DNA of 64,000 nt from Erodium maritimum (lineage: Eukaryota > Streptophyta > Magnoliopsida > Geraniales > Geraniaceae), in NCBI GenBank assembly GCA_963921825.1, contig OY997589.1, positions 70,354,523 through 70,418,522 on the forward strand, given 5' to 3'. Every line of letters begins with the position of its first letter. The first letter of the stretch is position 1. The notes below the pieces were generated by a model. It searched no databases. It had not been told where the DNA came from and saw only the letters and a program-made list of their open reading frames with translations. This document shows, one piece after another, positions 9,972-21,484 of this stretch. The translations under genes and the position numbers were made by a program.

Positions 9972-11670
9972 TGATGCGGGTGCATTTTAACACATAAAAG
10001 GGCCACATTTTATCGAGTTATATAGGCTTTTGGTCCCGATTTTATATCATATATGTAGGTTTAGCATGAATAATTGATTTTATCGATATGTTATGTGTTT
10101 TGATGGATTTCTGGCGTATTTTGGGTGTTTTGTGCTTGTGGACCGTCAAGAGGGTCGATTTTGTCCGCTTCAAAATATATTCATGATTTGTCTTGTTTTG
10201 TAGGTCTCGAAAATAGGAATTTTTTGGCGCAAGAACGAGATCAATCGGAGTTCAAACGAAGCCGGAGCGAGCGAAAAAGAACAAAAATGGAGGATTGTAC
10301 CAGGGGCTGACACGTGGCAGCGCCTGGTCAGCCCAGATTGGTCAACGCAGACCAACCATCTTCCTTGCACACGTGGCGCTTCTTGCTCGCGACATGTGTC
10401 CCAGCAGCTCTCCCTCCCATGTGGCGACATGTGTCCATAGCACCCATCCTCTCATCTCTTGCCACTTGTTACCATTTGATTCATGGATTGCTTAGGCAGC
10501 GATAACTTTCCCTTCTCTTAAAAAGATCAGCCGCAATTCACAAGGGGGCTTCTTCTCCATTTTTTTTTGACATAGAACACGAACAGAGAGGGAACCATCT
10601 GTATAGTTTTTGTTTTTTTATTATTTTATATTGAATTTAGTGGAGCTGTTTTAGCTTGGATTATTGGTTGAGAATCAAATATTTGGTGGATTGGAGAATC
10701 AATTTGGGATTTCTTTGAGTAGAGATTGTTGGAGACAAGCTCCAATTTTTAGCTACACAAGAGATTTCTTTTGGTGGATTTTCAAGAGCATCAAGGCTAG
10801 AGATTGGAGGAGAGAAAGAGCAAGTTGTGGACGACTAATTTGGTGATTTTATCTCAACTCTCATCTTAATTATGAGTTTAGTTGTTTGCTTATTTTTATC
10901 CTTACATTTTCTCACCATGAACACCTAAACCCCCAATTTCTAGGGTTATGGGGGATTAGAGTAGTGATTTCTATATTTTGAATGCTTCGATTGTGGTGTT
11001 GTTGATTTGTATTAGTGTCTATGATTGATTTGTGCTTAATGCTTTACCTCCCGTGTAGGCTTGGTAATTGTTTTGAATTAGGATCTGTCGCTCGAAAGAG
11101 GAAGTTTCTAATTAAGTCAAAATTCGATCATAGGTTGGATTTAAATTCTGGCTAGAACTAGCGGGGTTAATACAATTGCAATAGCTATAGAATTATTTGG
11201 TCGAAAGTTAGAAGTTGTCATAGAACTAAACGCTTTGGGTCTTCCTACATCGTGATTCGAAAGAACTCGGTGGTTAGATTCCATTAGGGTCCGAATCGTT
11301 CGAAAGAAGTTAGGACTAGAGTCGAGACAACTCGTTGCCTCTAAAATAAATCGACATCGCTACAATCGAACGTATTCAATTTTATGGAATGAACTCGATG
11401 AACCCGTGCCCTTGATCTCTCTTCACTTGATTCAAGATAAGAAAACTCTCTGTTAAATTCTGTATTTGCTTTTTAGTCGTTATAGGTTTATTTTCAAAAC
11501 ATAAAAACTCGATTTTTACCGAAACAGTTTAGCTACGAACTATAAATAGCAAGTGATTGTCTTTTGCTCTCTTGGGCTCGATATCCCGGAATATACTTTT
11601 GGTTACTACTTGACGGCCGGTGCACTTGCCGTGCTCAAGTTTGCGATTAAAACCCGCAGGGCGTCAAGTT
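9972..11670 (+). repeat. 3' LTR of the Athila-like element
   Basis: Same as the 5' LTR apart from scattered single-base changes and a one-base poly(T) difference. Ends GGGCGTCAAGTT and joins LINE sequence directly. Confidence 0.92.
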
Positions 11671-12062
11671 AACACTGAATCCCTTTCATTCCTCCATACG
11701 AGCCTGCTTCCCGGCCCAGTATTGATCTTCCCAATGTTCCCCTACAGAACCTTTCTTTACTCCCCCAGTCCCTACTCCAGTACCTGGCTCAGATCCAGCT
11801 CCAAGTCTAGGCCTACCTTTGTGCCCAAGCAGGTCCCGAGTGGCCGGTGCCATCCTACCGGGTGGCTGGCCGATGGCTAGAGTCTTTCTGGCCGGATCAC
11901 ACTAGGGTGCCTAGTAGCCACTCTGAGGATATGCATGGTTAGATGCAGTAGGCGGGGATACTATCGGGCTGTTTCCCCGAGACAAGGGGGACTTAGGTGC
12001 AATAGTTGAGGACAATAGTTTTTGGGACGCCTTCCAGTCCCAGTCTGATACTCCTTGTGGAA

Positions 12063-12980
12063 TTACAAGAGTGAGGAGTCGAAGCGGGGAGGGTCTACTA
12101 CCTCCCGGTCACAGTCAGTCACCATGTGACCGATCATACCACAATTAAAACAAAATTTTGGGAGTTTTGTGTAGGTAAGTGTGATACAAACCAAGTCGGG
12201 GAATTCCCGAAAGCGAAGGAGAAGTTGTCGACAAAGAGGGAGTTCCACAAGGTGCAAAATCTGACCCTCACTATCCCTCCCCAACAGATGCCCCATTGAT
12301 TGCATGGGACCTCATCACACAGACCAGAGTCGATATGATCGTCTCTCATGTGGTTTTGGTCCGCACCAACGGGGGGAGTCCATGTGCATGAAACCATAGC
12401 AGAAGTCGATCCAAAGTAGGAGGCTCCCTAGCCATTGGGTCTAGATCACCTAGTAGTAGTGGCCGACCATCAAAGCACCACAGTTCATTCCTTTGAACCC
12501 ATGCCCTAGTTGCATATGTTTCGAAGTAAAAACTAAACACTCCCGGGCCAATGTCCTTGATGACTAACCCGTCGACCGATTTCCCCCACGCCTTAGTAAT
12601 GATCTCGAGGATGACCTCCTTTCGGGGTGGCTTGGAGGTCAATAGTTTTCCTAGTATAGCAAACTGCTGTCGAGCCAAGAAAAGAGGCTCACCTGCGTAT
12701 AAGACACCTCTATATCAACCTCTTCACCTTCATCTAAGGAGCAAGCCGAGAGGCCATCTTGTAAATTGGTCAGGTGGGACTCCATAGATGGAAACGTTGA
12801 GGTCTTCAAGGTGGAGTCAGTCTCCTTTGATTTAAAAGACCTGCGCCGGTGTCCATCCACGGCAGCAGAGAGAGCAACGTCGGGATCACCGTAACACGGT
12901 CCTTGTTGGGACTCCAAACGCCCTCACAGAGGCCTTCCAACTCCCATCGCCCGGTTCCTCCCTCTCTGGACCGGACATGA
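12063..12980 (-). pseudogene. LINE ORF1 with DUF4283 and zinc knuckle
   Basis: Three overlapping open stretches make up one broken ORF1. The DUF4283 domain is encoded at 12346-12678 (MARQQFAILGKL, WFHAHGLP). The knuckle CFNCGMIGHMVTDC, of CX2CX4HX4C form, is at about 12120-12165. A preceding acidic segment is at 12651-12917. In plant L1-type LINEs this protein binds element RNA in the ribonucleoprotein. Frame changes near 12350 and 12660 disable it. A Gly/Pro-rich tail continues to about 11700. Confidence 0.8.
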
Positions 12981-13250
12981 GAGCCTTTCCTCCAAGAGGA
13001 CCTTTGTCACACCCCAAATCCGGTATTTACCGGACCCGAAACATGACTTAGTGAAATAACATAAAAGTAATATAAAAGCGATTAAATTCTGAAAGTAAGT
13101 GAATAATATAAACCATCATGTCCAAAAACTTGAGTCCCAAGCTCAGTTAATTACAAAAGTCGACACAACTGTACGTCTATAAGAAATATAAAATAAAGAC
13201 AGTCCCGGGCCCTCGCTAGGCCAATGCTCTGCGATGTCCCCTAATCCAAC

Positions 13251-14927
13251 TGTTAGTCTTAGTGCCCGTAGTTCAATCCTAAATGTCTAAATGTATATAT
13301 CATCGTTAGCAATAAAATTAAAGTGGATTTATGTTACTTATGTGTTGGAGTAATATATCGATGTGTGCTCTGATCTATGCCCACAATGCGAATAGAACCA
13401 TAGATCGAGATAGATCACACTCGATGGGTCCCTAGTCAACAAAGCTTCACTAGAAGCGACTAGTATGAAAGATGACTTTTTATGGCTTACGTTCCGTTAG
13501 TCATTGGAATGGGATTCCGGAGTCTGATCATAGATATCATGTGGGACATGATATTGGACGACCCGACATGAATATGTTCCATAGATAAAGTCATGAACAT
13601 ATTCATTGTCGTAGCTTGTCATGTATCCTTAGACCAAGGAGTTTTTGTGATCTCTATGTAGTCAACAACTGAGTTTGACCTGAGCCTAACGTTATCCGTA
13701 ACAGGGCTTGCATAACGGCCATGATTGGCTTGGGGAAGGGCTACATGAGTGACACGAAAGACGTCTAAGGGATTTATCCCTCATACTGAGGTATGAGAAA
13801 GATAACGGTTCTCGGCCGCTTGATCGAGAGTGACTGAAAGAATAGCATGGCCATGCACATGATATTGGGTATCATAAATTCAGTCATCTCACATATCAAG
13901 GAACAGTGATTGAGAATAATAAGGATGACGACTCTATGCCTTATCTCAATCAGGATATCGGAGATAAAAGGATAATGACAGGGACGACGGAAAGGTTAGA
14001 ATCGACAGGGTCGATTCGTTATGCAGTGTCAGGCAATACTAAAGTCTCGTTAGTTTCCACTTAAATAGGATCAAGTAAAATGAGATTTTACGTTGATCTA
14101 CTGACATGCATAAACCTAAGGGTCACACCGGAGGATGAAACTCATTGACACATTTATGGAGAATGGCCAAAAGGGAGTTGTCTTGGGACATGATCAAAAC
14201 TGGGTTTTGGGTCATGTGCCCGTAAGTGAATAGGAATTTACGGATCGAGACAAGGCTTGGAGTCTTGGGAATGATCGCGTCGGATAATGTTGGACATTTC
14301 CGGTATGGAAGGCTTGGAGGCGATGAGTGAATCACAGGACCTCGTTGGAAATGGCCACGGGCCATGTTCCAAGAGGCCCATGCAACCAAGGCCCATGGAA
14401 CTAATTAATCAAGTCTTGATTAATTAATACTAAGTAAGCAAGACAAGGATTAAGGTGTTGGTGATTCACCACCTAACCCAATCTTGTCTTGCCATACTTT
14501 GTCCTATTTACACCTTACTTGTCACCATGCTTGTCCTATGCCTTTAGTTTGACAAGTATGGGCTTTGTTATGTTTAAGTCATCTTTTTTCAACATAACAA
14601 ACACAAGACAAGAATAGGAAATACAACTTCTCTCCCCCTTCCCTTGCAATTTCGAGTTTGGCAAGTTTCCACCTCCTTTTTTGTGTTCTTGAGTCCTCAA
14701 AGAGAATAACTACGTGGCTTTGATTCCCATGTGGATACATAGGCGTCTTGGAGACTCAAGCCAATCATTCGTTACCCGGTGTTCTTGTTTTGGTAAGAAC
14801 TAGTGCTGAATTTTTCTCTTGTGAATCCATTCTTTGTTAGTTGTTTCATGGTTTTAATCGTCTCTTGGTTTTCATTGATTTTCCGCTGCGAGTTGGTTCA
14901 TCTCCAACCCTACCTCGAGACCCAACA
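13251..14927 (+). repeat. 5' LTR of the left copia element
   Basis: TGTTAGTC...CCCAACA, 1677 bp. It differs from the LTRs at 40-57 kb by scattered substitutions, including a region at 13475-13600 that identifies a separate subtype. Confidence 0.93.
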
Positions 14928-14928
14928 G

Positions 14929-14940
14929 TGGTATCAGAGC
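14929..14940 (+). promoter_or_regulatory. Primer-binding site, initiator tRNA-Met type
   Basis: TGGTATCAGAGC, one base after the LTR, is the standard Ty1/copia primer site complementary to the initiator tRNA-Met 3' end. Confidence 0.93.
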
Positions 14941-16469
14941 CGTGCTACCTTCGGGATTCACAAGACGGTGTTCAAAGTTTCGGTTTTGCTTGAAAGTTTC
15001 GTTTTTGGCATGTTGTTTTGCTAAATTGTTTGATGACATGTTTTCAATTCTTGTTTATGGATTTAATGCATGTAAAATGAATTTTTGAAAATTATTTCAA
15101 ATCTGGAAATTTTGAAAAAAATTTGATTTTTCGGGTCTCGGGAGCGGGACTCTCGGGGAGCCGAAACCGGGACTGAACGGGGCTCCGTTGGACGGAGCTA
15201 GGCCAAGCATGACCATTGGATGGTGTATATGACAAGGCTAAACCATTTTGTTAGTTATGACGAGTTTGGAACCGTCATGACGAACTCGAAGATCAAATGT
15301 TCAAAAGTTTCATTTTTGAACGGTTTCGATAAATCGAGCATCAAAAATTTTCGAAACTTGGCTATTAAATAAAACCGGAAAATCACATGATTGTTTGATA
15401 ACACGATGTGTGATGTGATGTTGGCATGGTGTACATAATAGCCCCGAGCTCGATTTAATTATTTACCGCTTTTCACGGCCTGCGAGCCGTTAGAGTTAGC
15501 GTGTAATTATTCTTTCAAGGTGTGGTCGTCGAACCACTTGTTTGTAATATTTATTTATTCCCGACCTGCGAGTCGTGTATTAAATTGTAATATTTTACTC
15601 AAGACGAAGAAAGGGCGAAAAGGTCATTTGGTGGCTTTTCGGGTGTTGGCATCGGCTTGGAGTCGGTGGAGCTCAAGAAGCTAGTGGGAGTTAGTTTAGG
15701 GGGCTATTATGTGCACATTTATCGCTTTATGCTTAGTTTAGTTTATGCATGATTAATTCTATGTGTTTTAGAATTGCATGCTTAACTTTATTTACCGAGA
15801 ACATCACCTCACATGCAAAGATAAAGTTGGAATTTTAATCCTTGTTTGTGAGCCCTTAGAACCGTCATTACATTAGATGTAGTTGACGGGTTCGAAGGAA
15901 GAATAACATTGGATGTAATTGGAGGCATCATTACATTTGGAATGTAGTTGATGTGCTCATCGCATCTAGGATGTGCCAAAAGTTTTAAACACAACCGGAC
16001 AAGTAAAAACGGGTCATGTCCGATACCTCCCAAATTCTCAACACCTTACTACCTCCCCGTCCTATAGGTGTCGTGCGCCTTAGCGGAGCATCCATGGGAA
16101 AGCGGGGTAGTAGGTTTGGACGACATATGTGGGTGTCGTGCGCCTTAGCGGAGCACCTACATAGTGGCGGGTCATAGTTGAAAATTGGTGGACCCGACTA
16201 CGATTCTCAGCTAGGGTTGAGCTAGGGTATCAGATAGGGTAAGCCGTGTACTTAAGTACATACTCTATCCAAGAGTCACATTGGATGTGATTGGACGGGG
16301 TCCTACCTACATAGCTCGATTGAGTGGTGAGCCTTCGTTCAGCTTGATCGAGTGAATCAAGGATCTTGGTTTTAGATTCTAAAGGTATAGAATCGATTAT
16401 TGGTGTTTAAGCTTGATCTTCATAAAATATATTCAGTTTATTGATTGAATTTTATATGTCGTAGATCAA
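14941..16469 (+). other. Long untranslated leader of the copia element
   Basis: About 1.5 kb without a coding frame between primer site and gag. GTGTCGTGCGCCTTAGCGGA occurs twice (about 16066 and 16136), once each side of a GC-rich stretch. Variants of GGATGTAATTGG recur around 15900-16300. Such leaders may hold packaging or dimerisation signals, but nothing here proves it. Confidence 0.7.
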
Positions 16470-17150
16470 ATGGAAAATTCAGCTAACATTAACAGTTTGT
16501 CATTAAAAACCATTCTTGGCAGGATCAAACTAAATGGGACAAACTATTTGGACTGGTACAGAATTTTGAGGATAGTCCTCAAGTCTTAACGCAAAGAATA
16601 TGTCCTTGACAAGGCTGTCTCTAAGACCATATCAGAGTTACATGAACTGTCATTAACTTCTGAGAAGAATATATCAGGGATCTAGGATCCAAGGATATTC
16701 TGATGGTCAACAAGGGAATTGGAAGTGGAAAGGGCGGGGCCCATGCGCACTTGGCAGGAAGATGAGACACCTGAGAATGTCTGCTTCTACTGCCAACAAC
16801 CTGGTCATTGGAACCGAGATTACAGGAAGTTCACGGCTGATCTGAAGAAGGGCAGTGGGACTGCGCCTTCATCAAATAGCCTGGATGATCTGAAGAAGGG
16901 CAGTAGGACTGCGCCTTCATTAGGAAACCTGGATGATCTAAGGAAGGGCGGTGGGACCGTGCCTTAATCCGGTATTAAACTATAGAGCTACATCTCTCTA
17001 CTTCCAAAGATTCATGGGTATTAAATATCAGGACTGAATCTCACACATGCACTAATATATGGTGGCTGAAAGTAGGAGAGGTTTGGAAAGCACGAAGTGG
17101 ACCTCAGAGTTGTGGCAACTGCTGTAGGATCAATGAGTCTTGCTTTGCCA
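16470..17150 (+). pseudogene. Copia gag-protease remnant with gag interior deleted
   Basis: Starts at ATG 16470 (MENSANINSLSLKTIL, NYLDWYRILRIVLKS) and reaches a stop after about 38 codons. The text jumps from the N-terminal domain almost directly to the knuckle CFYCQQPGHWNRDY (16780-16820), so most of the capsid is missing. The knuckle's last Cys is Tyr. Three 16-residue repeats (DLKKGSGTAPSS type) follow. The protease active site, expected after SWVL near 17020, reads NIR instead of a DTG. The same gag deletion and Cys-to-Tyr change occur in the copies at 44.8-45.5 and 51.6-52.3 kb. Confidence 0.85.
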
Positions 17151-17288
17151 AGTGGCCTTGTTTTAGTATTGTATAATGTATATTGAATACCTACTTTTAG
17201 TAGGAATATTATATATGTATCCCTGTTTGACAAGGAATGATATAATGTTAATATTGGAAATGGAGTTTTCAATGTTCTATGCAATGAT

Positions 17289-17884
17289 ATGTTTTATACA
17301 AGTACTGACTTGGTTGGAGGATTGTACATATTAGATATGGGTAACAATGCCTCAAGTTCTATATATTACGTTAATACCAAGATGTCTAAATCCAACGATT
17401 TAAACCTAACTCTGTTATGGCACTGTCATTTGGGCCGCATAAACAAGAAGCGCCTATCAGCACTTCAGAAGTGCGGGTTTCAGGTTCATTCGAATTCCAT
17501 TCGATCGATAGGTGCAAGGTTTGTTTAATGGGCAAAATGACTAAAGTGCCCTTTATCGATCGCGATGAAAGGGCGGGTGAATTATTGGGGTTGATACACT
17601 CGAATGTGTGTAGACCAATAAGTTCACTTGCCAGGAGGGGTTTTAGCTACTTTATCACATTTACTGATGATTACAGTAAATATGGTTATGTCTATTCGGT
17701 GGGACATAAGTCTGAAGCTTTTGATAAATTCAAAGAGTTTAAGACTAAAGTAGAAAACCAGCTCGACAAAGGTATTAAGGCACTTCGATTGAATCGAGGT
17801 GGAAAATACTTGACCACAGAGTTATTAGATCATCTAAAAGAGAATGGGATCCTTTTGGAATGGACTCCTCCTGGGACACTGTAG
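17289..17884 (+). pseudogene. Copia integrase remnant
   Basis: Two overlapping open stretches in different frames. The zinc-binding part has LLWHCHLGRINKKRL and CKVCLMGKMTK. The core has LLGLIHSNVCRP, where Asn stands at the first catalytic Asp position, and LRLNRGGKYL, where the second Asp is also Asn. The frame ends at WTPPGTL before the catalytic Glu region. Strand transfer by this copy is not possible. Confidence 0.87.
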
Positions 17885-18062
17885 TTGAAAGGTGTAGCCA
17901 AACGTAGAAATCGGACATTGTTAAACAATGGTCCGTTCCATGATTAGTTGGCCTGATCTCCCAATCTCTTTCTGGGGTTATGCTCTAGAGACGACCGCAT
18001 TCATAGTGAATCGGGCTTCGACGAAGGGTGTGGAAGGGACATCATTTTAAAAATGGTACGGG

Positions 18063-19290
18063 ATGATGCCCGCTTTGTCCTTCCTAAAGATTTGTGGTTG
18101 CGAGGCTTATGTGAAACATTTGGTTTCGACTAAGCTCGAACCAAGATCTGAGATATGCACCTTCGTGTGGTATCCCAAATGTGTTCGTCGCTTGGGGTGG
18201 GTCTTTATGGAAAAGGAGTTTTGTTTCCAAAGACGTCATTGGGAGGACTGTGCATCTCAAAGAAATTGAGGATGGTACAGATCTGTCTAAACCAATTGAC
18301 AACCCAGTAGAAAGGAGCCAGAGATTGTCGTAGAGTAAGAACCAATTCCTATTACAATTCTGGAAGGTCCAAGGCGATTTGAAAGGATCAATCTTCCACC
18401 TCCAAGATATGGTATCCGGAGGTTACAATGAAGTCATGGTGGATCACGATGATCAACCAACCTTTCAGGAAGTCGTGGATGGGCCCGACTCCGAGTTATG
18501 GCTGGGAGCCATGAGGGAGGAAATGCAATCCATGTCAGACAACTGAGTCTGGGAACTGGTTGATCCCATCAATGGTGTGAGGACCATCGGATGCAAATGG
18601 ATCTTCAAGGTGAAGATGGACATGGAAGGAAACCCTCTGACCTACAAAGCTCAACTGGTGGCGAAAGGTTATAGGCAGATCCAATGGATTGACTATGAGG
18701 AAACCTTCTCCCTAGTGGTTATGGTCAAAATCGATCCAAAATTCTTCTTGACATAACTGCGTATCATAATTACGAGATATGGCAAGTGGATGTCAAAACC
18801 TCTTTCCTAAATGGAAATTTGACTGAATACGTTTGTATGTCTCGGCTCAAAGGTTTTGACGATCCGAAGAATAATGGAAAGATTTATAAGTTGTTGAAAT
18901 CCATTTATGGATTGAAACGAACTTCTCGGAGTTGAATCCTTCGTTTTGATGAAGCTGTAATTGGATTTGGCTTAATCAAGAACGAGGATGAATCTTGCGT
19001 TTATAAGAAGGCTAGTGGGAGCAAGATTACCTTTCTGGTTCTCATTGAAAACGACATCCCAACCTTGCACGAGACTAAAGATTGGTTGAGGAAGTGTTTT
19101 TCAATAAAGGACTTAGGCGATGCTTCTTATATCTTAAGGATTAAGATATGTAGAGATCGCACCAAGAGGGTCTTGGATTTAAGTCAGGGAACCTATGTGG
19201 ACAAGGCATTGAGTAGGTTCTTAATGCTCGATTCAAAGAAAGGACTCTTGCCCACTAGTCATGGCATTCATCTCAACAAGACTTAGTGTT
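18063..19290 (+). pseudogene. Copia reverse transcriptase remnant lacking YVDD
   Basis: Recognisable order: a hinge with FLKICGCEAYVK (18080-18120), the RT start GVRTIGCKWIFKVK (about 18577), YKAQLVAKGY, VDVKTSFLNGNL (the first catalytic Asp), IYKLLKSIYGLKRTSRS, then FLVLIENDIPTL at 19033-19070. In that last position copia RTs carry YVDD followed by a few residues; here about seven codons are missing. Stops at 18545 and near 18934 also break the frame. The deletion is shared with both copies at 40-57 kb. Confidence 0.87.
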
Positions 19291-19604
19291 CTAAGACACC
19301 TGATGAGCTGAAAAGGATGATGAGAATCCTATGCGCCTGGGGCGGGATCGATCATATATACCATGACATGTATGAGACCGAACGTCTCGTAAGCCTTATG
19401 TTGTACCAGTAGACATCAGTCTAACACGGGGGAAAGATGATGCTGAACTAGTCGTCGAAGGATGAGTAGACGCTAGTTTTCCAAGACAAATCCAGATGAC
19501 TTTAGAAGTCAGTCAGGATATGTGTTTATGCTGAATGGCAGAGCTTTAGCTGGGAGAGCGTAAAGCAAGATACCATTTCCGAATCTACGACAGAGGCCAA
19601 GTAC

Positions 19605-19790
19605 ATGGATGCTGCAGAGGCAGCTAAGGAGGCTATGTGGATTTGGAAATTCACGGCAGGGTTGGGTGTAATTAAAAACCCATCCAGCCCGGTGAATCCA
19701 TTTTGCGACAACACAAGGGCCATTGCGCAAGCTAAAAGCCCAGATCGCATAACAAATCCAAACATGAACTACGGCGTATCCATCTAATCA
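19605..19790 (+). pseudogene. Copia RNase H C-terminal remnant
   Basis: An open stretch with MDAAEAAKEAMWIWKF, FCDNTRAIAQAKS and NPNMNYG corresponds to the end of copia RNase H. The part between RT and this block is shortened and out of frame (19290-19600). Confidence 0.82.
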
Positions 19791-19941
19791 GAGAAATACT
19801 GAATTTAGGTGAAGTGAAGATAACCTATATTGCAACAGATGATAACATAGCAAACCCTTTGACTAAGGTAGTGTCACTGCCTAAACATGTTAGACATGTA
19901 AAGTCGATGGGGACATATTGGAGTTTAGATTGGAACTAGGG

Positions 19942-19953
19942 CAAGTGGGAGAT
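19942..19953 (+). promoter_or_regulatory. Polypurine tract of the left copia element
   Basis: CAAGTGGGAGAT abuts the 3' LTR start TGTTAGTC, the usual copia plus-strand primer. Confidence 0.88.
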
Positions 19954-21112
19954 TGTTAGTCTTAGTGCCCGTAGTTCAATCTTAAATGTCTAAATGTATA
20001 TATCATCGTTAGCAATAAAATTAAAGCGGCTTTATATTACTTATGTGTTGGAGTAATATATCGATGTGTGCTCTGATCTATGCCCACAATGCAAATAGAA
20101 CCATAGATCGAGATAGATCACACTCGATGGGTCCCTAGTCAACAAAGCTTCACTAGAAGCGACTAGTATGAAAGATGACTTTTTATGGCTTACGTTTTGT
20201 TAGACATTGGAATGGGATTCCGGAGTCTGGTCATAGATATCATGTGGGACATGATATTGGACGACCAGACATGCATATGTGCCATAGATCAAGTCATGAA
20301 CATATTCATTGTCGTAGCTTGTCATGTATCCTTAGACCAACGAGTTTTTGTGATCTCTATGTAGTCAACAATTGAGTTTGACCTGAGCCTAACGTTGTCC
20401 GTAACAGGGCTTCCATAACGGCCAGGATTGGCTTGGGGACGGGCTACATGAGTGACACAAAAGACGTCTAAGGGATTTATCGCTCATACTGAGGTATGAG
20501 AAAGATATCGGTTCTCGACCGCTTCATCGAGAGTGACTGAAAGAATAGCATGGCCATGCACATGATATTGGGTATCATATATTCAGTCATCTCACATATC
20601 AAGGAACAGTGATTGAGAATAATAAGGATGACGGCTCTATGCCTTATCTCAATCAGGATATCGGAGATAAAAGGATAATGACAGGGACGACGGAAAGGTT
20701 AGAATCGACAGGGTCGATTCGTTATGCAGTGTCAGGCAATACTAAAGTCTCGTTAGTTTCCACTTAAATAGGATCAAGTAAAATGGGATTTTACGTTGAT
20801 CTATTGACATGCATAAACCTAAGGGTCACACCGGAGGATGAAACTCATTGACACATTTATGGAGAATGGCCAAAAGGGAGTTGTCTTGGGACATGATCAA
20901 AACTGGGTTTTGGGTCATGTGCCCGTAAGTGAATAGGACTTTACGGATCGAGACAAGGCTTGGAGTCTTGGGAATGATCGCGTCGGATAATGTTGGACAT
21001 TTCCGGTATGGAAGGCTTGGAGGCGATGAGTGAATCACAGGACCTCGTTGGAAATGGCCACGGGCCATGTTCCAAGAGGCCCATGCAACCAAGGCCCATG
21101 GAACTAATTAAT
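19954..21112 (+). repeat. 3' LTR of the left copia element, first 1159 bp only
   Basis: Matches the 5' LTR subtype at 13251 and stops at GGAACTAATTAAT, where a full LTR would continue CAAGTCTTG. The next bases are Harbinger sequence. AAT at the join is shared by both partners. Confidence 0.92.
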
Positions 21113-21484
21113 AGCAAGAAGCTTCTCGGAAAGATATTGAACGGTCTTTTGGAGTCCTCTAAGCACGGTGGCACATAATCTCAACGCCCGCTCGTGTTTG
21201 GAGGAAGTCGAATTTGGTTGACATGATGCATACTTGTATCATTCTACACAATATGATTGTGGAGGATGAACGCGACAAGTACGAAGCAGGGGATGGCGAA
21301 TTGTATTTCGAGCCCCCTCCGGATATACCAAATTGGACACCACCTCAACGATGGCATCAAGGAGGGCCCCTGTCATACCAACAAGAGTAATGTGCCCGAA
21401 TCAGCGTCACGAATGATGCGACCCATCGGAAACTCCAACGTGACATTATGGAGCACATATGGAGTTGGTTTGGATCGACTTACC
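21113..21484 (+). pseudogene. Harbinger transposase C-terminal fragment inside a copia element
   Basis: 372 bp corresponding to the reverse complement of 57260-57631; a 77-codon frame spanning much of it is identical at both places. Read in the transposase frame it gives the ERSFGVL region, then ILHNMIVEDERDKYE, and ends at the TTACC insertion duplication followed directly by a copia LTR. It therefore carries the unique junction created when a copia element entered the Harbinger element at 57 kb. It is too short to encode a catalytic domain. Confidence 0.93.

Larger units (their letters stand above)
5217..11670 (+). mobile_element. Young non-autonomous Athila/Tat-like LTR retrotransposon
   Basis: Two ~1.70-kb direct repeats (5217-6916 and 9972-11670) flank a 3.06-kb interior. 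A tRNA-Asp-type primer site follows the first repeat, and a purine-rich AAGTGTGGGG tract precedes the second. The interior has one ORF, which combines a zinc knuckle with a partial protease; RT, RNase H and integrase are absent. By eye the LTRs differ at only about ten sites, so the insertion is recent. The expected 5-bp target duplication is missing: the left flank ends CCCCT, and the right flank is LINE sequence. The element would depend on a full-length relative for replication enzymes. Confidence 0.88.
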
